A stretch of DNA of 9,455 nucleotides from an uncultured Erysipelotrichaceae bacterium. GTDB lineage: Bacteria > Bacillota_I > Bacilli_A > RFN20 > CAG-826. The translations under genes were made by a program, and so were the position numbers. Positions 1 through 7,224 of this stretch are shown here, one piece after another. The stretch spans positions 1 to 9,455 of the forward strand of contig CACZNF010000010.1 in NCBI GenBank assembly GCA_902782395.1, read 5' to 3'. Every line of letters starts with the position of its first letter. Positions within the stretch are counted from its first letter, which is position 1. The notes beneath the pieces were generated by a model, which was not told where the DNA came from, ran no database searches, and saw only the letters and a program-made list of their open reading frames with translations.

Positions 1-456
1 AACTGCGTAATTTAAGCCTTCATCTAGAGTGAATCTTTCTTTGTTATAGTCAAGGGCGAGACCCATTTGCGCCCATTGTTCATGGATGTGACTAGCGTAT
101 TCATCTTTCCAAGACCAAGCCCACTTTAAAAACTCTTCACGTGTGATTTTTGTCACGTCTTTGCCCATGTTTCTGAGCTTTTCCATGACTTTAGCTTGGG
201 TGGCAATACCAGCGTGATCCATGCCTGGAAGCCATAAAACATCATAGCCTTGCATCTTTTTATAACGGACGATAATGTCTTGGATGGTTGTGTCCCAAGT
301 ATGACCAATATGTAACTTACCAGTAACGTTTGGAGGAGGGATAACAATACTAAATGGTTTCTTAGAAATATCGCCACTTGTGAAGTATCCTTTTTCTTTC
401 CAATTCTGGTATTTATCTTTCTCTACTTGTAAGTGATCGTAACGTTTATCTAACAT
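1..456 (-). CDS. valS: Valine--tRNA ligase, N-terminal 152 residues (cut by window edge)
   Basis: Class I aminoacyl-tRNA synthetase that charges tRNA(Val) with valine in the cytoplasm. Only the first 152 codons are visible; the family is usually about 880 residues, and the frame is open to base 1. The class I Rossmann signature [13 protein letters not shown] is at residues 40-52, with the HIGH tetrapeptide at 49-52, and [10 protein letters not shown] at 78-87. The PPPNVTG and DHAGIATQ combination is characteristic of ValRS rather than IleRS or LeuRS. The start is ATG at 456-454, with GGAGGT at 463-468 as a well-placed ribosome binding site. It is preceded by a valine-specific T-box leader, which independently supports the assignment. 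The KMSKS loop and anticodon-binding domain lie outside the window. Confidence 0.97.
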   Translation of the reverse strand, partial: MLDKRYDHLQVEKDKYQNWKEKGYFTSGDISKKPFSIVIPPPNVTGKLHIGHTWDTTIQDIIVRYKKMQGYDVLWLPGMDHAGIATQAKVMEKLRNMGKDVTKITREEFLKWAWSWKDEYASHIHEQWAQMGLALDYNKERFTLDEGLNYAV

Positions 457-470
457 AAACTTACCTCCAT

Positions 471-500
471 AAAAATAAAAACGCCCTATCTAAGGACGCT
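471..500 (-). terminator. Intrinsic terminator of the valS T-box
   Basis: In the minus-strand RNA, AGCGUCC (494-500) pairs with GGGCGUU (480-486) around a 7-nt loop, with two G-U pairs, followed by a U-rich run (471-480). It shares bases 490-498 with the antiterminator, so the two folds exclude each other as expected for a T-box. No other terminator is visible between ysxC and valS, so this hairpin probably also ends transcripts arriving from the tig-lon-ysxC unit. Confidence 0.9.
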
Positions 501-672
501 TACGCGTGGTACCACCTTAGTTCGTAGACATTTGGCCTACGCACTTCATTAACCTATTTTCGCTAGGTAACTATTCCTCCAAAGCGACCTTCATCTAAGC
601 CTGCTGTCGAGCTTCCACCATCCTCGACTCTCTATGAGCGGTAATTAGATTACTCCTCTTCTTCAACGGACG
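471..672 (-). promoter_or_regulatory. T-box riboswitch leader of valS, valine GUC specifier
   Basis: This leader senses uncharged tRNA(Val) and controls read-through into valS. The T-box core AGGTGGTACCACGCG lies at about 504-518 (minus strand). The antiterminator can be drawn exactly: CTAAGG (515-520) pairs with CCTTAG (490-495), a 7-nt bulge UGGUACC (508-514) holds the UGGN that binds the tRNA acceptor end, and ACG (505-507) pairs with CGT (496-498). The bulge base U after UGG fits a tRNA with discriminator A. In stem I, GTCGAG (623-628) pairs with CTCGAC (606-611) around a GGUGGAA-containing apical loop. An AGTAA motif about 20 bases from the 5' end and GAAGGTCG opposite it outline the specifier loop, with GUC (valine) at 586-588. 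The 5' end is inferred from the promoter, not measured. Confidence 0.93.
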
Positions 673-678
673 TTAATT

Positions 679-706
679 ATTATACTAAACTAAAGGCTTT
701 TCTCAA
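679..706 (-). promoter_or_regulatory. valS / T-box promoter
   Basis: A perfect -10 TATAAT is at 679-684 and a -35 TTGAGA at 701-706, with a 16-bp spacer. This predicts transcription starting near 672, just before the T-box stem I. The -35 and most of the spacer lie within the last codons and stop codon of ysxC, so the promoter is embedded in the upstream gene. Confidence 0.82.
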
Positions 707-1268
707 TCCCTTTTTTCAAAAGGCCTAAGGTATTGGCTTTTAAAGCGGATGTGTAATAAACCTGTTCGTTAGTTAGTTCCATTTCTTTGAGATGCTTATT
801 AAGCGCGGCTTTCTCTTTTTGATTAACCTTATCGCATTTAGTAATGACGACCGCAAATGGAATATTGTTTTCCTTCACGTAATCAATAATTTCAATGTCA
901 TCTTCATTAAGTTCTCTTCTGGCATCTAAAAGAATTAAAACAAGTTTTAAATCTTGGTTATCCGCGAAGTATGATTCCATCATCTCAGCGAATAACTTAT
1001 CTAAATCAATACCACCTTTAGCGTAGCCATATCCAGGAGCGTCCACTAAGTAGAACTTACCATCTATATCATAATAATTTAATAGACGAGTATGGCCTGG
1101 TTTAGAACTAGTAAAGGCTAATTTCTTTCTTTGGGTTAAAGCATTGATTAAAGATGACTTTCCGACATTAGAACGCCCGACGATTAAAACCTCAGGTTTT
1201 TGCGCCTGAGGTCTTTCGTCTCTATTTGGGCAAGATTTGATAAATGTCGCGTTTAAAAAGTTGATCAT
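690..1268 (-). CDS. ysxC: Ribosome biogenesis GTPase YsxC/EngB (YihA)
   Basis: TrmE-Era-EngA-YihA-type GTPase, needed in Bacillus for maturation of the large ribosomal subunit; cytoplasmic and ribosome-associated. At 192 residues it has the normal single-domain length. The G motifs are intact: G1 GRSNVGKS at 31-38, switch I threonine T60 in PGHTR, G3 DAPG at 76-79, G4 TKCD at 143-146, and G5 TSALK at 173-177. The ATG overlaps the lon stop by 4 bases (ATGA), implying translational coupling; no strong ribosome binding site is visible. The lonA-ysxC pairing is the same as in Bacillus subtilis. The stop is TAG at 690-692, and the gene tail carries the valS promoter. Confidence 0.96.
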   Translation of the reverse strand: MINFLNATFIKSCPNRDERPQAQKPEVLIVGRSNVGKSSLINALTQRKKLAFTSSKPGHTRLLNYYDIDGKFYLVDAPGYGYAKGGIDLDKLFAEMMESYFADNQDLKLVLILLDARRELNEDDIEIIDYVKENNIPFAVVITKCDKVNQKEKAALNKHLKEMELTNEQVYYTSALKANTLGLLKKGIEKSL

Positions 1269-3592
1269 CTCACAAAGCTTTCTTTAATTGCGTCTTCCAC
1301 AGAAGACATATAGACGATTTGAAGTGTGTCTTTAACTTCCTTTGGAAGTTCATCAACATCTTTCTTGTTGTCTTTTGGAACGACAATTTTCTTAATACCA
1401 CTTCTTAAGGCGGCTAAAGATTTTTCTCTTAAACCACCGATTGGTAAGGATTGTCCTCTTAAGGTCACTTCACCAGTCATAGCCACATCTGGAGAAACTG
1501 GACGTTTACTTAAGCAGGAAATAATTGCACATGTCATGGCCACGCCAGCGCTTGGACCATCTTTTGGTACTGCGCCTTCTGGAACGTGGATATGAATATC
1601 ATTATTAGCGAAGAGTTCAGGATCGATTTTGAATTCTTCAGCGTTACTCTTGACATAGTCAAGGGCAATAGAAGCACTCTCCTTCATTACGTCGCCTAAA
1701 TGACCGGTTAAGATGAGAGCACCTTTACCTTTGAAGTAATTAACTTCGATTGGTAAGATGTCACCACCGTATTCTGTATAAGCTAAGCCAGTAACCACAC
1801 CGACTTGGGCTTCTTTTTCTTTTTGTGTGTCTTCGAAATATGGAACACCAAGATATTCTCTGACTTTTTCAGGAGTGACGAGTGTATGTTCGATACTTGG
1901 ATCTTTGACATACGCTACAGCGACCTTTCTTAAGCAAGAAGCAATCTTTCTTTCGAGTTCACGGACACCCGCTTCACGTGTGTAAGAACGGATAATGAAT
2001 CTCAAAGCGTCATCTTCGAAGGACACTTGTTCTTCTTTTAAACCGTTAAGAGCAATTTGCTTTTTCACTAAATGTTCTTTAGCGATATGCATCTTCTCAA
2101 TTTCGGTATAAGAAGATAATTGAATGAGTTCAAGACGATCTCTTAATGGACCAGGAATATTGTCTAAATAGTTCGCGGTACAAATGAATAAGACATCGCT
2201 TAAATCATATGGTTCTTCAACGTAGTTATCGTTGAATTGGTTATTTTGTTCTGGGTCTAAGACTTCTAAAAGGGCACTAGCAGGGTCGCCTTTGTAGCTA
2301 GAAGCGAGTTTATCGACTTCGTCGAGTAAAAACACAGGGTTAGTCACTCCGGCCTTTCTCATACCTTGAATGATACGGCCTGGAAGAGAGCCAACGTATG
2401 TTCTTCTATGACCACGGATTTCCGCTTCATCAGAAATACCACCTAATGAGCACTTAAAGAATTTTCTTCCTAATGCTCTAGCGATGGACTTGCCCAAGGA
2501 AGTCTTACCTGTACCTGGAGGACCATAGAAGCAAAGAATTGGGGATTTGAGATTGCCAGTTAATTTCTTAATGGCTAAGTATTCAACAATTCTCTTCTTT
2601 GGATTCTCAAGGCCATAATGGTCTTCATCAAGAATTTGTTCGACGTGTTTTAAATCTTCATCATCTTCGGTCTTTTCCCACCATGGGATGTTCATAAGAA
2701 CATCTAAGTAGGATTGGATTAACGCTGCTTCTAATGAGCCTTGTGGCATCATATCGAATTTAGCGAGTTCCGCTTTGACTTTCTTTTTGATGTTTTCTGG
2801 ATATGGATTCTTCTCGAGTTTCTCTAAAATGGATTCTGGAGAATTCTCTTCGTTAGTTACTTCGCCTAACTCTTTCTTAATGGCTTTTAATTTTTCTCTA
2901 AGGAAATACTCTTTTTGACTCTTTTCTGTGGATTCACGAACACTATTGGCGATGTTTTCGTCAATTTGTGCTTTGGTTTGTTCGCCAGAAATAAGTCCCA
3001 AGACTTTTTCCATGAGTTCATTAATGTTGTTACATTCAAGCATAGCTTGCTTTTCTTCGGTAGAAGATTGAAGGTTGCTAGCAAGGATATAGCATAAACT
3101 AGCGGCATCTCTCACTTTGTTCACTTGGTTTAAAGTGGACTTGTTTAAAAGAGACAACACGTTTGGTAAGTTGTTTAATTTATCAACAATCGCACGAATA
3201 ATGGATTCGTTTGTCACGTCATCCATCTTTGGAACGTTATCAATTGTCGCCTTAGCAACATAGTAACCATTCACTTGATCGAAAGTTACTTCGTCTAAAA
3301 CGACTCTTTCCACAACGTCCACTCTCACGCGGACCAAGTCGCCTTTTTCCACAATGGAAACAATGCGGCATAAAGAACCGACATGGTAGATATTATCGAA
3401 ATCAATAATTTCATCATTAGGATTTCTTTGGCACGCCACAAAAAGCAATGAGTCTGCTTGTAAGTGGGCAGCATGAATCGCGTTAATAGAGAATGTTCTT
3501 CCGGCTTCAATTGGTTGAATTGTGCTTGGGAAGAGCACGAAACTGCGTGTTGGTAATAATGGCAAGGTTAATGTTTGTGGTTTATCACTCAT
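1265..3592 (-). CDS. lon: ATP-dependent Lon protease (LonA type)
   Basis: Cytoplasmic AAA+ serine protease that unfolds and degrades damaged and regulatory proteins as a homohexamer. At 775 residues it matches soluble LonA (E. coli 784, B. subtilis 774) and lacks the membrane insert of LonB. The N-terminal substrate-binding LON domain covers about residues 8-205, followed by a helical linker. Walker A GPPGTGKT is at 357-364 and Walker B LLDE at 422-425. The C-terminal protease domain has the PKDGPSAG motif with catalytic Ser681, and Lys724 in GGLREK completes the Ser-Lys dyad with the same 43-residue spacing as E. coli S679/K722. Everything needed for activity is present. It lies 37 bases after tig and overlaps ysxC by 4 bases. 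No CIRCE element is seen upstream. Confidence 0.98.
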   Translation of the reverse strand: MSDKPQTLTLPLLPTRSFVLFPSTIQPIEAGRTFSINAIHAAHLQADSLLFVACQRNPNDEIIDFDNIYHVGSLCRIVSIVEKGDLVRVRVDVVERVVLDEVTFDQVNGYYVAKATIDNVPKMDDVTNESIIRAIVDKLNNLPNVLSLLNKSTLNQVNKVRDAASLCYILASNLQSSTEEKQAMLECNNINELMEKVLGLISGEQTKAQIDENIANSVRESTEKSQKEYFLREKLKAIKKELGEVTNEENSPESILEKLEKNPYPENIKKKVKAELAKFDMMPQGSLEAALIQSYLDVLMNIPWWEKTEDDEDLKHVEQILDEDHYGLENPKKRIVEYLAIKKLTGNLKSPILCFYGPPGTGKTSLGKSIARALGRKFFKCSLGGISDEAEIRGHRRTYVGSLPGRIIQGMRKAGVTNPVFLLDEVDKLASSYKGDPASALLEVLDPEQNNQFNDNYVEEPYDLSDVLFICTANYLDNIPGPLRDRLELIQLSSYTEIEKMHIAKEHLVKKQIALNGLKEEQVSFEDDALRFIIRSYTREAGVRELERKIASCLRKVAVAYVKDPSIEHTLVTPEKVREYLGVPYFEDTQKEKEAQVGVVTGLAYTEYGGDILPIEVNYFKGKGALILTGHLGDVMKESASIALDYVKSNAEEFKIDPELFANNDIHIHVPEGAVPKDGPSAGVAMTCAIISCLSKRPVSPDVAMTGEVTLRGQSLPIGGLREKSLAALRSGIKKIVVPKDNKKDVDELPKEVKDTLQIVYMSSVEDAIKESFVR

Positions 3593-3602
3593 ATAAACAT
3601 GA

Positions 3603-3608
3603 CCTCCT
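3603..3608 (-). promoter_or_regulatory. Ribosome binding site of lon
   Basis: A perfect AGGAGG sits 10 bases before the lon ATG (3590-3592). A nearer ATG at 3598-3600 is only two bases from the site, is out of frame, and reaches a TGA after three codons, so the later ATG is the start. The site allows lon to be translated independently of tig on a shared mRNA. Confidence 0.85.
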
Positions 3609-3610
3609 TT

Positions 3611-3629
3611 TTTAATTTAATAAATTAAA
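3611..3629 (-). repeat. AT-only inverted repeat between tig and lon
   Basis: TTTAATTTA and TAAATTAAA are perfect 9-bp arms around a single central base, directly after the tig stop codon. All pairs are A-T, so the RNA hairpin would be weak (about 8 bp with a 3-base loop). On the coding strand it is followed by an A-run and the lon ribosome binding site rather than a U-run, so it is not a terminator. It may be chance in AT-rich DNA, or a weak attenuation or processing site. Confidence 0.4.
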
Positions 3630-4907
3630 TTATTTGTTGTTTTCAAATAAGAATTGTTCGACTTTTTGCATGAACATATTGTGTTTGAAGTTAGGTAATT
3701 GTTGACCTAAAGCTTGTTTCACTTGTTCAGCAGTCATCTTGTAGGCTTCACCCATTTTGGCGAGTTCAGCGTCAACTTCTTCATCGGAGAGTTGAATCTT
3801 TTCTTGTTCGCCGACTGTTTCCATAACGAGGAAGGATTCTAAACCGACTCTAGCTTCTTCGGATAATTGTTTATTTAAAGCTTCATCAGTTGTCTTGGTT
3901 AAGATCTTGTATTGTTCAAGATCGATACCGTTTTGTTGTAATCTTTGTTCAAATTGTTTCTTACGATTTTCGGTTTCTTCCGCAAGAATTTCTTCTGGAA
4001 CATCGAATGTAGAAACTTTCTTAATTTCATCCACTAACTTATTGAGATAATTTTGTCTAGCAGCGTTTTCTTTGTTCTTTAAGAGAGCATCTTTACGATT
4101 AGCTCTTAATTGTTCAACGTTAGCGACTTCTGGGATGTTTAAGTCTTTGATGAATTCTTCATCTAATTCAGGTAAGATTTTTTGTTTCACTTCGTGAATC
4201 TTACATTTGAAGATAGCATCTTTACCAGAGATTTCATCTGGACCATAGTTTTCTGGGAATTTGACTTTGACTTCCACTTCGATACCAGCAGAGGCACCGA
4301 CTAATTGATCTTCAAAGCCTGGAATGAATTGACCACTACCTAATTCTAATTCGTGGTTTTCAGCTTTACCGCCATCGAATGGCACACCATCGACAAAGCC
4401 TTCAAAGTCCATGACAACTGTGTCACCCTTTTCAGCTTGGCCTTCTTTTGGTGCGATTGTGGCGTTTTGTTTTCTTAATTGTTCAATTGCGGCATCGATT
4501 TCTTCGTCTTTGACTTCAGCGGTTTCTTTGCCTAATTCGTAACCGGTATATTTACCGAGTTTAACTTCTGGACGTGTCACGACTGTGACTTTAATTTCTA
4601 ATTCGTCTTCGCTTAATTTTGTGACATCAAAGGCTGGTCTAGCCATTGGTTGAAGGTTTTCGCCTTTTAAGACGTCTTCATAAACTGGTTGTAAGACTTC
4701 ATTAATAGCTTCATTGAAGACCTTCATTTGATCAACACGGCCTTTTAACATGTTTTCTGGAGCTTTACCTTTACGGAAGCCTGGAACTGTGATGTTAGCG
4801 GCGATTTTCTTGAAAGCCTTGTTTTGGGCTTTTTTCCACAAGTCTTTATCGACGTTAACAGTTACTTCTGTGTGGCAGTGTTCTAATTTTTTAACTTTTC
4901 TTTCCAT
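3630..4907 (-). CDS. tig: Trigger factor (ribosome-associated chaperone and prolyl isomerase)
   Basis: Binds ribosomal protein L23 at the exit tunnel and shields nascent chains; its FKBP domain has peptidyl-prolyl isomerase activity. At 425 residues it has the full family length. The N-terminal ribosome-binding domain carries the signature GFRKGK at 43-48 (FRK at 44-46, as in E. coli). The FKBP domain starts at about GDTVVMDF (161-168) and includes FDGG (177-180) and GSGQFIPGFE (190-199). The Glu/Lys/Gln-rich helical C-terminal region forms the chaperone cradle. The start is ATG at 4907-4905; the upstream AAAGGAT (4921-4927) is about 13 bases away, which is long for a ribosome binding site. 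It is the first gene of the tig-lon-ysxC unit. In Bacillus clpX follows tig; here lon does. Confidence 0.97.
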   Translation of the reverse strand: MERKVKKLEHCHTEVTVNVDKDLWKKAQNKAFKKIAANITVPGFRKGKAPENMLKGRVDQMKVFNEAINEVLQPVYEDVLKGENLQPMARPAFDVTKLSEDELEIKVTVVTRPEVKLGKYTGYELGKETAEVKDEEIDAAIEQLRKQNATIAPKEGQAEKGDTVVMDFEGFVDGVPFDGGKAENHELELGSGQFIPGFEDQLVGASAGIEVEVKVKFPENYGPDEISGKDAIFKCKIHEVKQKILPELDEEFIKDLNIPEVANVEQLRANRKDALLKNKENAARQNYLNKLVDEIKKVSTFDVPEEILAEETENRKKQFEQRLQQNGIDLEQYKILTKTTDEALNKQLSEEARVGLESFLVMETVGEQEKIQLSDEEVDAELAKMGEAYKMTAEQVKQALGQQLPNFKHNMFMQKVEQFLFENNK

Positions 4908-4944
4908 GATATGTAATTTTATCCTTTCAAGTTGTGCGTGTATA

Positions 4945-4974
4945 AATATATCACGTGTGTAAAATAAAAAACAA
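4945..4974 (-). promoter_or_regulatory. Likely promoter of tig-lon-ysxC
   Basis: TATATT at 4945-4950 is a fair -10, with TTGTTT at 4969-4974 as -35 at 18 bp spacing. The start would lie near 4938, giving a leader of about 30 bases before tig. The -35 overlaps the 3' arm and T-run of the terminator at 4961-4988. An alternative -10 is TTTATA slightly downstream. Inferred from sequence only. Confidence 0.55.
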
Positions 4975-4988
4975 GCAAAAGCGCTTGT
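4961..4988 (-). terminator. Intrinsic terminator after the ECF-rarA-helical repeat unit
   Basis: In the minus-strand RNA, ACAAGC (4983-4988) pairs with GCUUGU (4971-4976) around the 6-nt loop GCUUUU, followed by UUUUUAUUUU (4961-4970). It sits 28 bases after the stop of the gene at 5016-5930 and separates that unit from tig. Confidence 0.82.
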
Positions 4989-5015
4989 ATTTTTCTTTAT
5001 AAGAAGAGTTGGTTT

Positions 5016-5930
5016 TTAGAAATCGTCGAGATGGGCTTTAATTTTATTAACTTCTAGTCTAGTTTCTTCAATGTCTAAACCATACTCATCACACATTTCT
5101 TCAAGATTATTGCCCCTGACTTTTAATAAGTCTTTTGCTAAATAACCAAAGATAACGAGAACTTGTTCTCTTGTATATGCAGGCTTATTTGGGAATGTAT
5201 AAATAAGATAGGAAGATAAGATATTAACAGCGTTTTGGCTTAAGGATGGATCATGAAAGACATTTTGAAAAATGCTGGAAATATCTTCCATATTACCAAT
5301 ACTTGGTAAAACGAATGGTTCTTCTAATTCTGAAGGCACTACTTCAATGAGTTTATCAAAGTATAAATACGAGACTTTCTTATCGTATTTTTTAGCCACT
5401 AAAAGGAGGAGAGCAAACGCTCTAACCATTTGACGTGGATATTTGCTCAAAATACTAAAAATAGGAAGAAGGAAACTATCAAGAGGCATGCTTCTAACTG
5501 CATCAAGAGCGCTTAACACATCAGCGTCGTTCTTACTTAATAGTTTTTGTCTTAGTTCATCTTGACCTACTTCTTTATGTCTATAGACTTTAATTTCTTC
5601 CTCTCTAATGTATTTTGGAAGATAGTTTAAAATCTCTTCAGTTTCTTGATTTTCATAAGGTAATTCTTGATAGTAATGCAGTTCACTATACGCTTCATCA
5701 AATCGCCCTAATAAGCAAAGGATTTCAATATGGATTTTCATTAAGATTCCTGGCTTAGTTAAAAGAATTTGTCTTTTTTCCTTAATGAGAGATAAAGCCT
5801 CTTCACTTTTGCCAGTTGCAAGCATCGCACTAAGGCGATAAAACAACGCTAAAGAATCTTGACTATTCTCTGTTAGTTTCAAGACTAAATCGTATTGTTT
5901 TTTGTCCATTAATGTTTTTAAAGAATCCAT
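5016..5930 (-). CDS. Unnamed helical-repeat (TPR/HEAT-like) protein
   Basis: I do not recognise this 304-residue protein as a named family. It has no signal peptide, membrane segment, or catalytic or metal-binding motif, so it is probably cytoplasmic. The N-terminal third reads as TPR-like helix pairs (about residues 10-50 and 60-95, for example GKSEEALSLI and GRFDEAYSEL). The middle (about 125-200) looks like HEAT-type repeats with alternating hydrophobic helices. The C-terminus is an acidic helical tail ending in AHLDDF. Such solenoids usually act as protein-protein scaffolds. The start ATG (5930-5928) is two bases after the rarA stop with no clear ribosome binding site, so translation is probably coupled to rarA. 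It is the last gene before a terminator. A working link with RarA is inferred only from position. Confidence 0.85.
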   Translation of the reverse strand: MDSLKTLMDKKQYDLVLKLTENSQDSLALFYRLSAMLATGKSEEALSLIKEKRQILLTKPGILMKIHIEILCLLGRFDEAYSELHYYQELPYENQETEEILNYLPKYIREEEIKVYRHKEVGQDELRQKLLSKNDADVLSALDAVRSMPLDSFLLPIFSILSKYPRQMVRAFALLLLVAKKYDKKVSYLYFDKLIEVVPSELEEPFVLPSIGNMEDISSIFQNVFHDPSLSQNAVNILSSYLIYTFPNKPAYTREQVLVIFGYLAKDLLKVRGNNLEEMCDEYGLDIEETRLEVNKIKAHLDDF

Positions 5931-5932
5931 AA

Positions 5933-7177
5933 TTATTTGCGTTTTTTCTTGATTTTATCCCAGTATTCTTTGAATGATTGTTCGTTCTTATTATCTTGTG
6001 GGATATAGTATTTTCTCTTTTTAAGATCGTCTGGTAAGTATTGTTGTTCCACATAATGATTTGGATAATCATGTGGGTAAATATAGTTTTGTCCTTTGAC
6101 TTTAGCGTCCTCACCATCAAAGTGAGTATTTTGTAAGTTTCTCGGTACTGTTGCACCCTTACCTTGGTCAATATCACTCATTGCCGTATCGACCGCTAAA
6201 TAAGCAGCGTTACTCTTTGGTGCTGTAGCGATTAAAATTGTCGCGTTAGCAAGTGGTAGTCTTGCCTCAGGCATACCGAGTTGAAGCGCACTATCAACGC
6301 ACGCTTTGACAATTGGTATTAACTGTGGATACGCTAAACCTACATCTTCACTTACTGAGCAGAGTAATCTTCTACTTGCGGCAATGATATCTCCACCTTT
6401 TAATAGCTTGGCTAAATAGAAGATTGCAGCGTCAGGATCACTGCCTCTAAGTGACTTCATAAAAGCACTTAATGTATCAAAGTGTTTATCTTCACCTCTA
6501 TCATAGGCAATATTGGCTTTATCAATGAGTTGCTTAACGATATCTAAATGGATTTCGTTAGTCTTATTGAGCGCTCCGTAAATAAAATCTAAGTTATTGA
6601 GGGCTTTACGCATATCCCCGTTGGAAGCAAGTGCGAGTGTTTCTAAAGCATCATCATCAATTTTTAGGCCTAACTTAGCGCAGGCTTTTAATAAGCCTTC
6701 TTTGATGTCATCAACTTTTAAAGCTTTAAACTCAAAAACTGTACAACGACTAATCAAAGCAGGATAAATGTAAAAATATGGGTTTTCTGTTGTAGAAGCA
6801 ATTAAGGTGATGTTACCTGATTCCACAAACTCTAATAGAGATTGTTGCTGTTTCTTATTTAAGTATTGGATTTCATCCAAGTATAGCAAAACACCTTCAT
6901 TGTTTAAGAAACTATCAGATTCCTTAATGACGTTTTTAATGTCATCGATTGATGCATTAGTGCCGTTTAACTTATATAAAGATAAGTGAGAGTTCTTGGC
7001 AATGATATTAGCGAGTGTGGTTTTACCAACACCAGGAGGACCATAGAAAACCATGTTAGTAATGTGGTTACTATCAATGCTTTTTCTAAAGACTGTTCCT
7101 TTGTCTAAAAGATGGTGTTGACCCACCATGTCCTCAAGAGATTCAGGACGTAAAAAATCCGCTAAAGGTTTTTGCAT
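5933..7177 (-). CDS. rarA: Replication-associated recombination protein RarA (MgsA), AAA+ ATPase
   Basis: Clamp-loader-related AAA+ ATPase that acts at stalled or gapped replication forks with SSB; the bacterial relative of WRNIP1/Mgs1. At 414 residues it is full length (B. subtilis about 420). The N-terminal LADFLRPESLEDMVGQ is typical of the family. Walker A GPPGVGKT is at 46-53, Walker B LLYLDE at 97-102, sensor 1 STTENP at 128-133, and the SRC arginine-finger motif at 143-145. The lid and MgsA C-terminal oligomerisation region follow, including GSDPDAAIFYLAKLL and EDVGLAYPQ. A small departure is DEIQYLNKKQQ where many relatives have DEIHRFNK. The start is TTG-free: ATG at 7177-7175, with AAGGT about 11 bases upstream. 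It lies 47 bases after the ECF gene with no clear terminator between, so co-transcription is likely. Confidence 0.96.
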   Translation of the reverse strand: MQKPLADFLRPESLEDMVGQHHLLDKGTVFRKSIDSNHITNMVFYGPPGVGKTTLANIIAKNSHLSLYKLNGTNASIDDIKNVIKESDSFLNNEGVLLYLDEIQYLNKKQQQSLLEFVESGNITLIASTTENPYFYIYPALISRCTVFEFKALKVDDIKEGLLKACAKLGLKIDDDALETLALASNGDMRKALNNLDFIYGALNKTNEIHLDIVKQLIDKANIAYDRGEDKHFDTLSAFMKSLRGSDPDAAIFYLAKLLKGGDIIAASRRLLCSVSEDVGLAYPQLIPIVKACVDSALQLGMPEARLPLANATILIATAPKSNAAYLAVDTAMSDIDQGKGATVPRNLQNTHFDGEDAKVKGQNYIYPHDYPNHYVEQQYLPDDLKKRKYYIPQDNKNEQSFKEYWDKIKKKRK

Positions 7178-7178
7178 A

Positions 7179-7198
7179 GTTACATGATACCTTGTAAC
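7179..7198 (-). repeat. Inverted repeat enclosing the rarA ribosome binding site
   Basis: GTTACA (7179-7184) and TGTAAC (7193-7198) are perfect 6-bp arms around 8 bases, ending one base before the rarA start codon. On the mRNA the loop contains AGGT, the only plausible Shine-Dalgarno sequence. It could be a small hairpin presenting or limiting the site, or a DNA-binding protein's dyad. A 6-bp arm can also arise by chance. Confidence 0.4.
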
Positions 7199-7224
7199 GG
7201 ATTAAAAATAAAACAAAACAAATC

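Noticed and set aside
153..377. Minus-strand 74-codon frame within valS
   Set aside because: It lies in another frame of the ValS class I core, which carries clear motifs across the same bases.
1326..1595. Plus-strand open frame opposite the lon protease domain
   Set aside because: Antisense shadow of a strongly conserved coding region; its Ser/Leu/Phe-rich product follows from the codons on the other strand.
3593..3629. CIRCE/HrcA heat-shock operator before lon
   Set aside because: The TTAGCACTC-N9-GAGTGCTAA motif is absent; the repeat present is AT-only.
5863..6177. Open frame of 104 codons on the minus strand inside rarA and the repeat gene
   Set aside because: It overlaps two well-supported genes in another frame, has a low-complexity Asn/Ile/Lys composition, and has no ribosome binding site.
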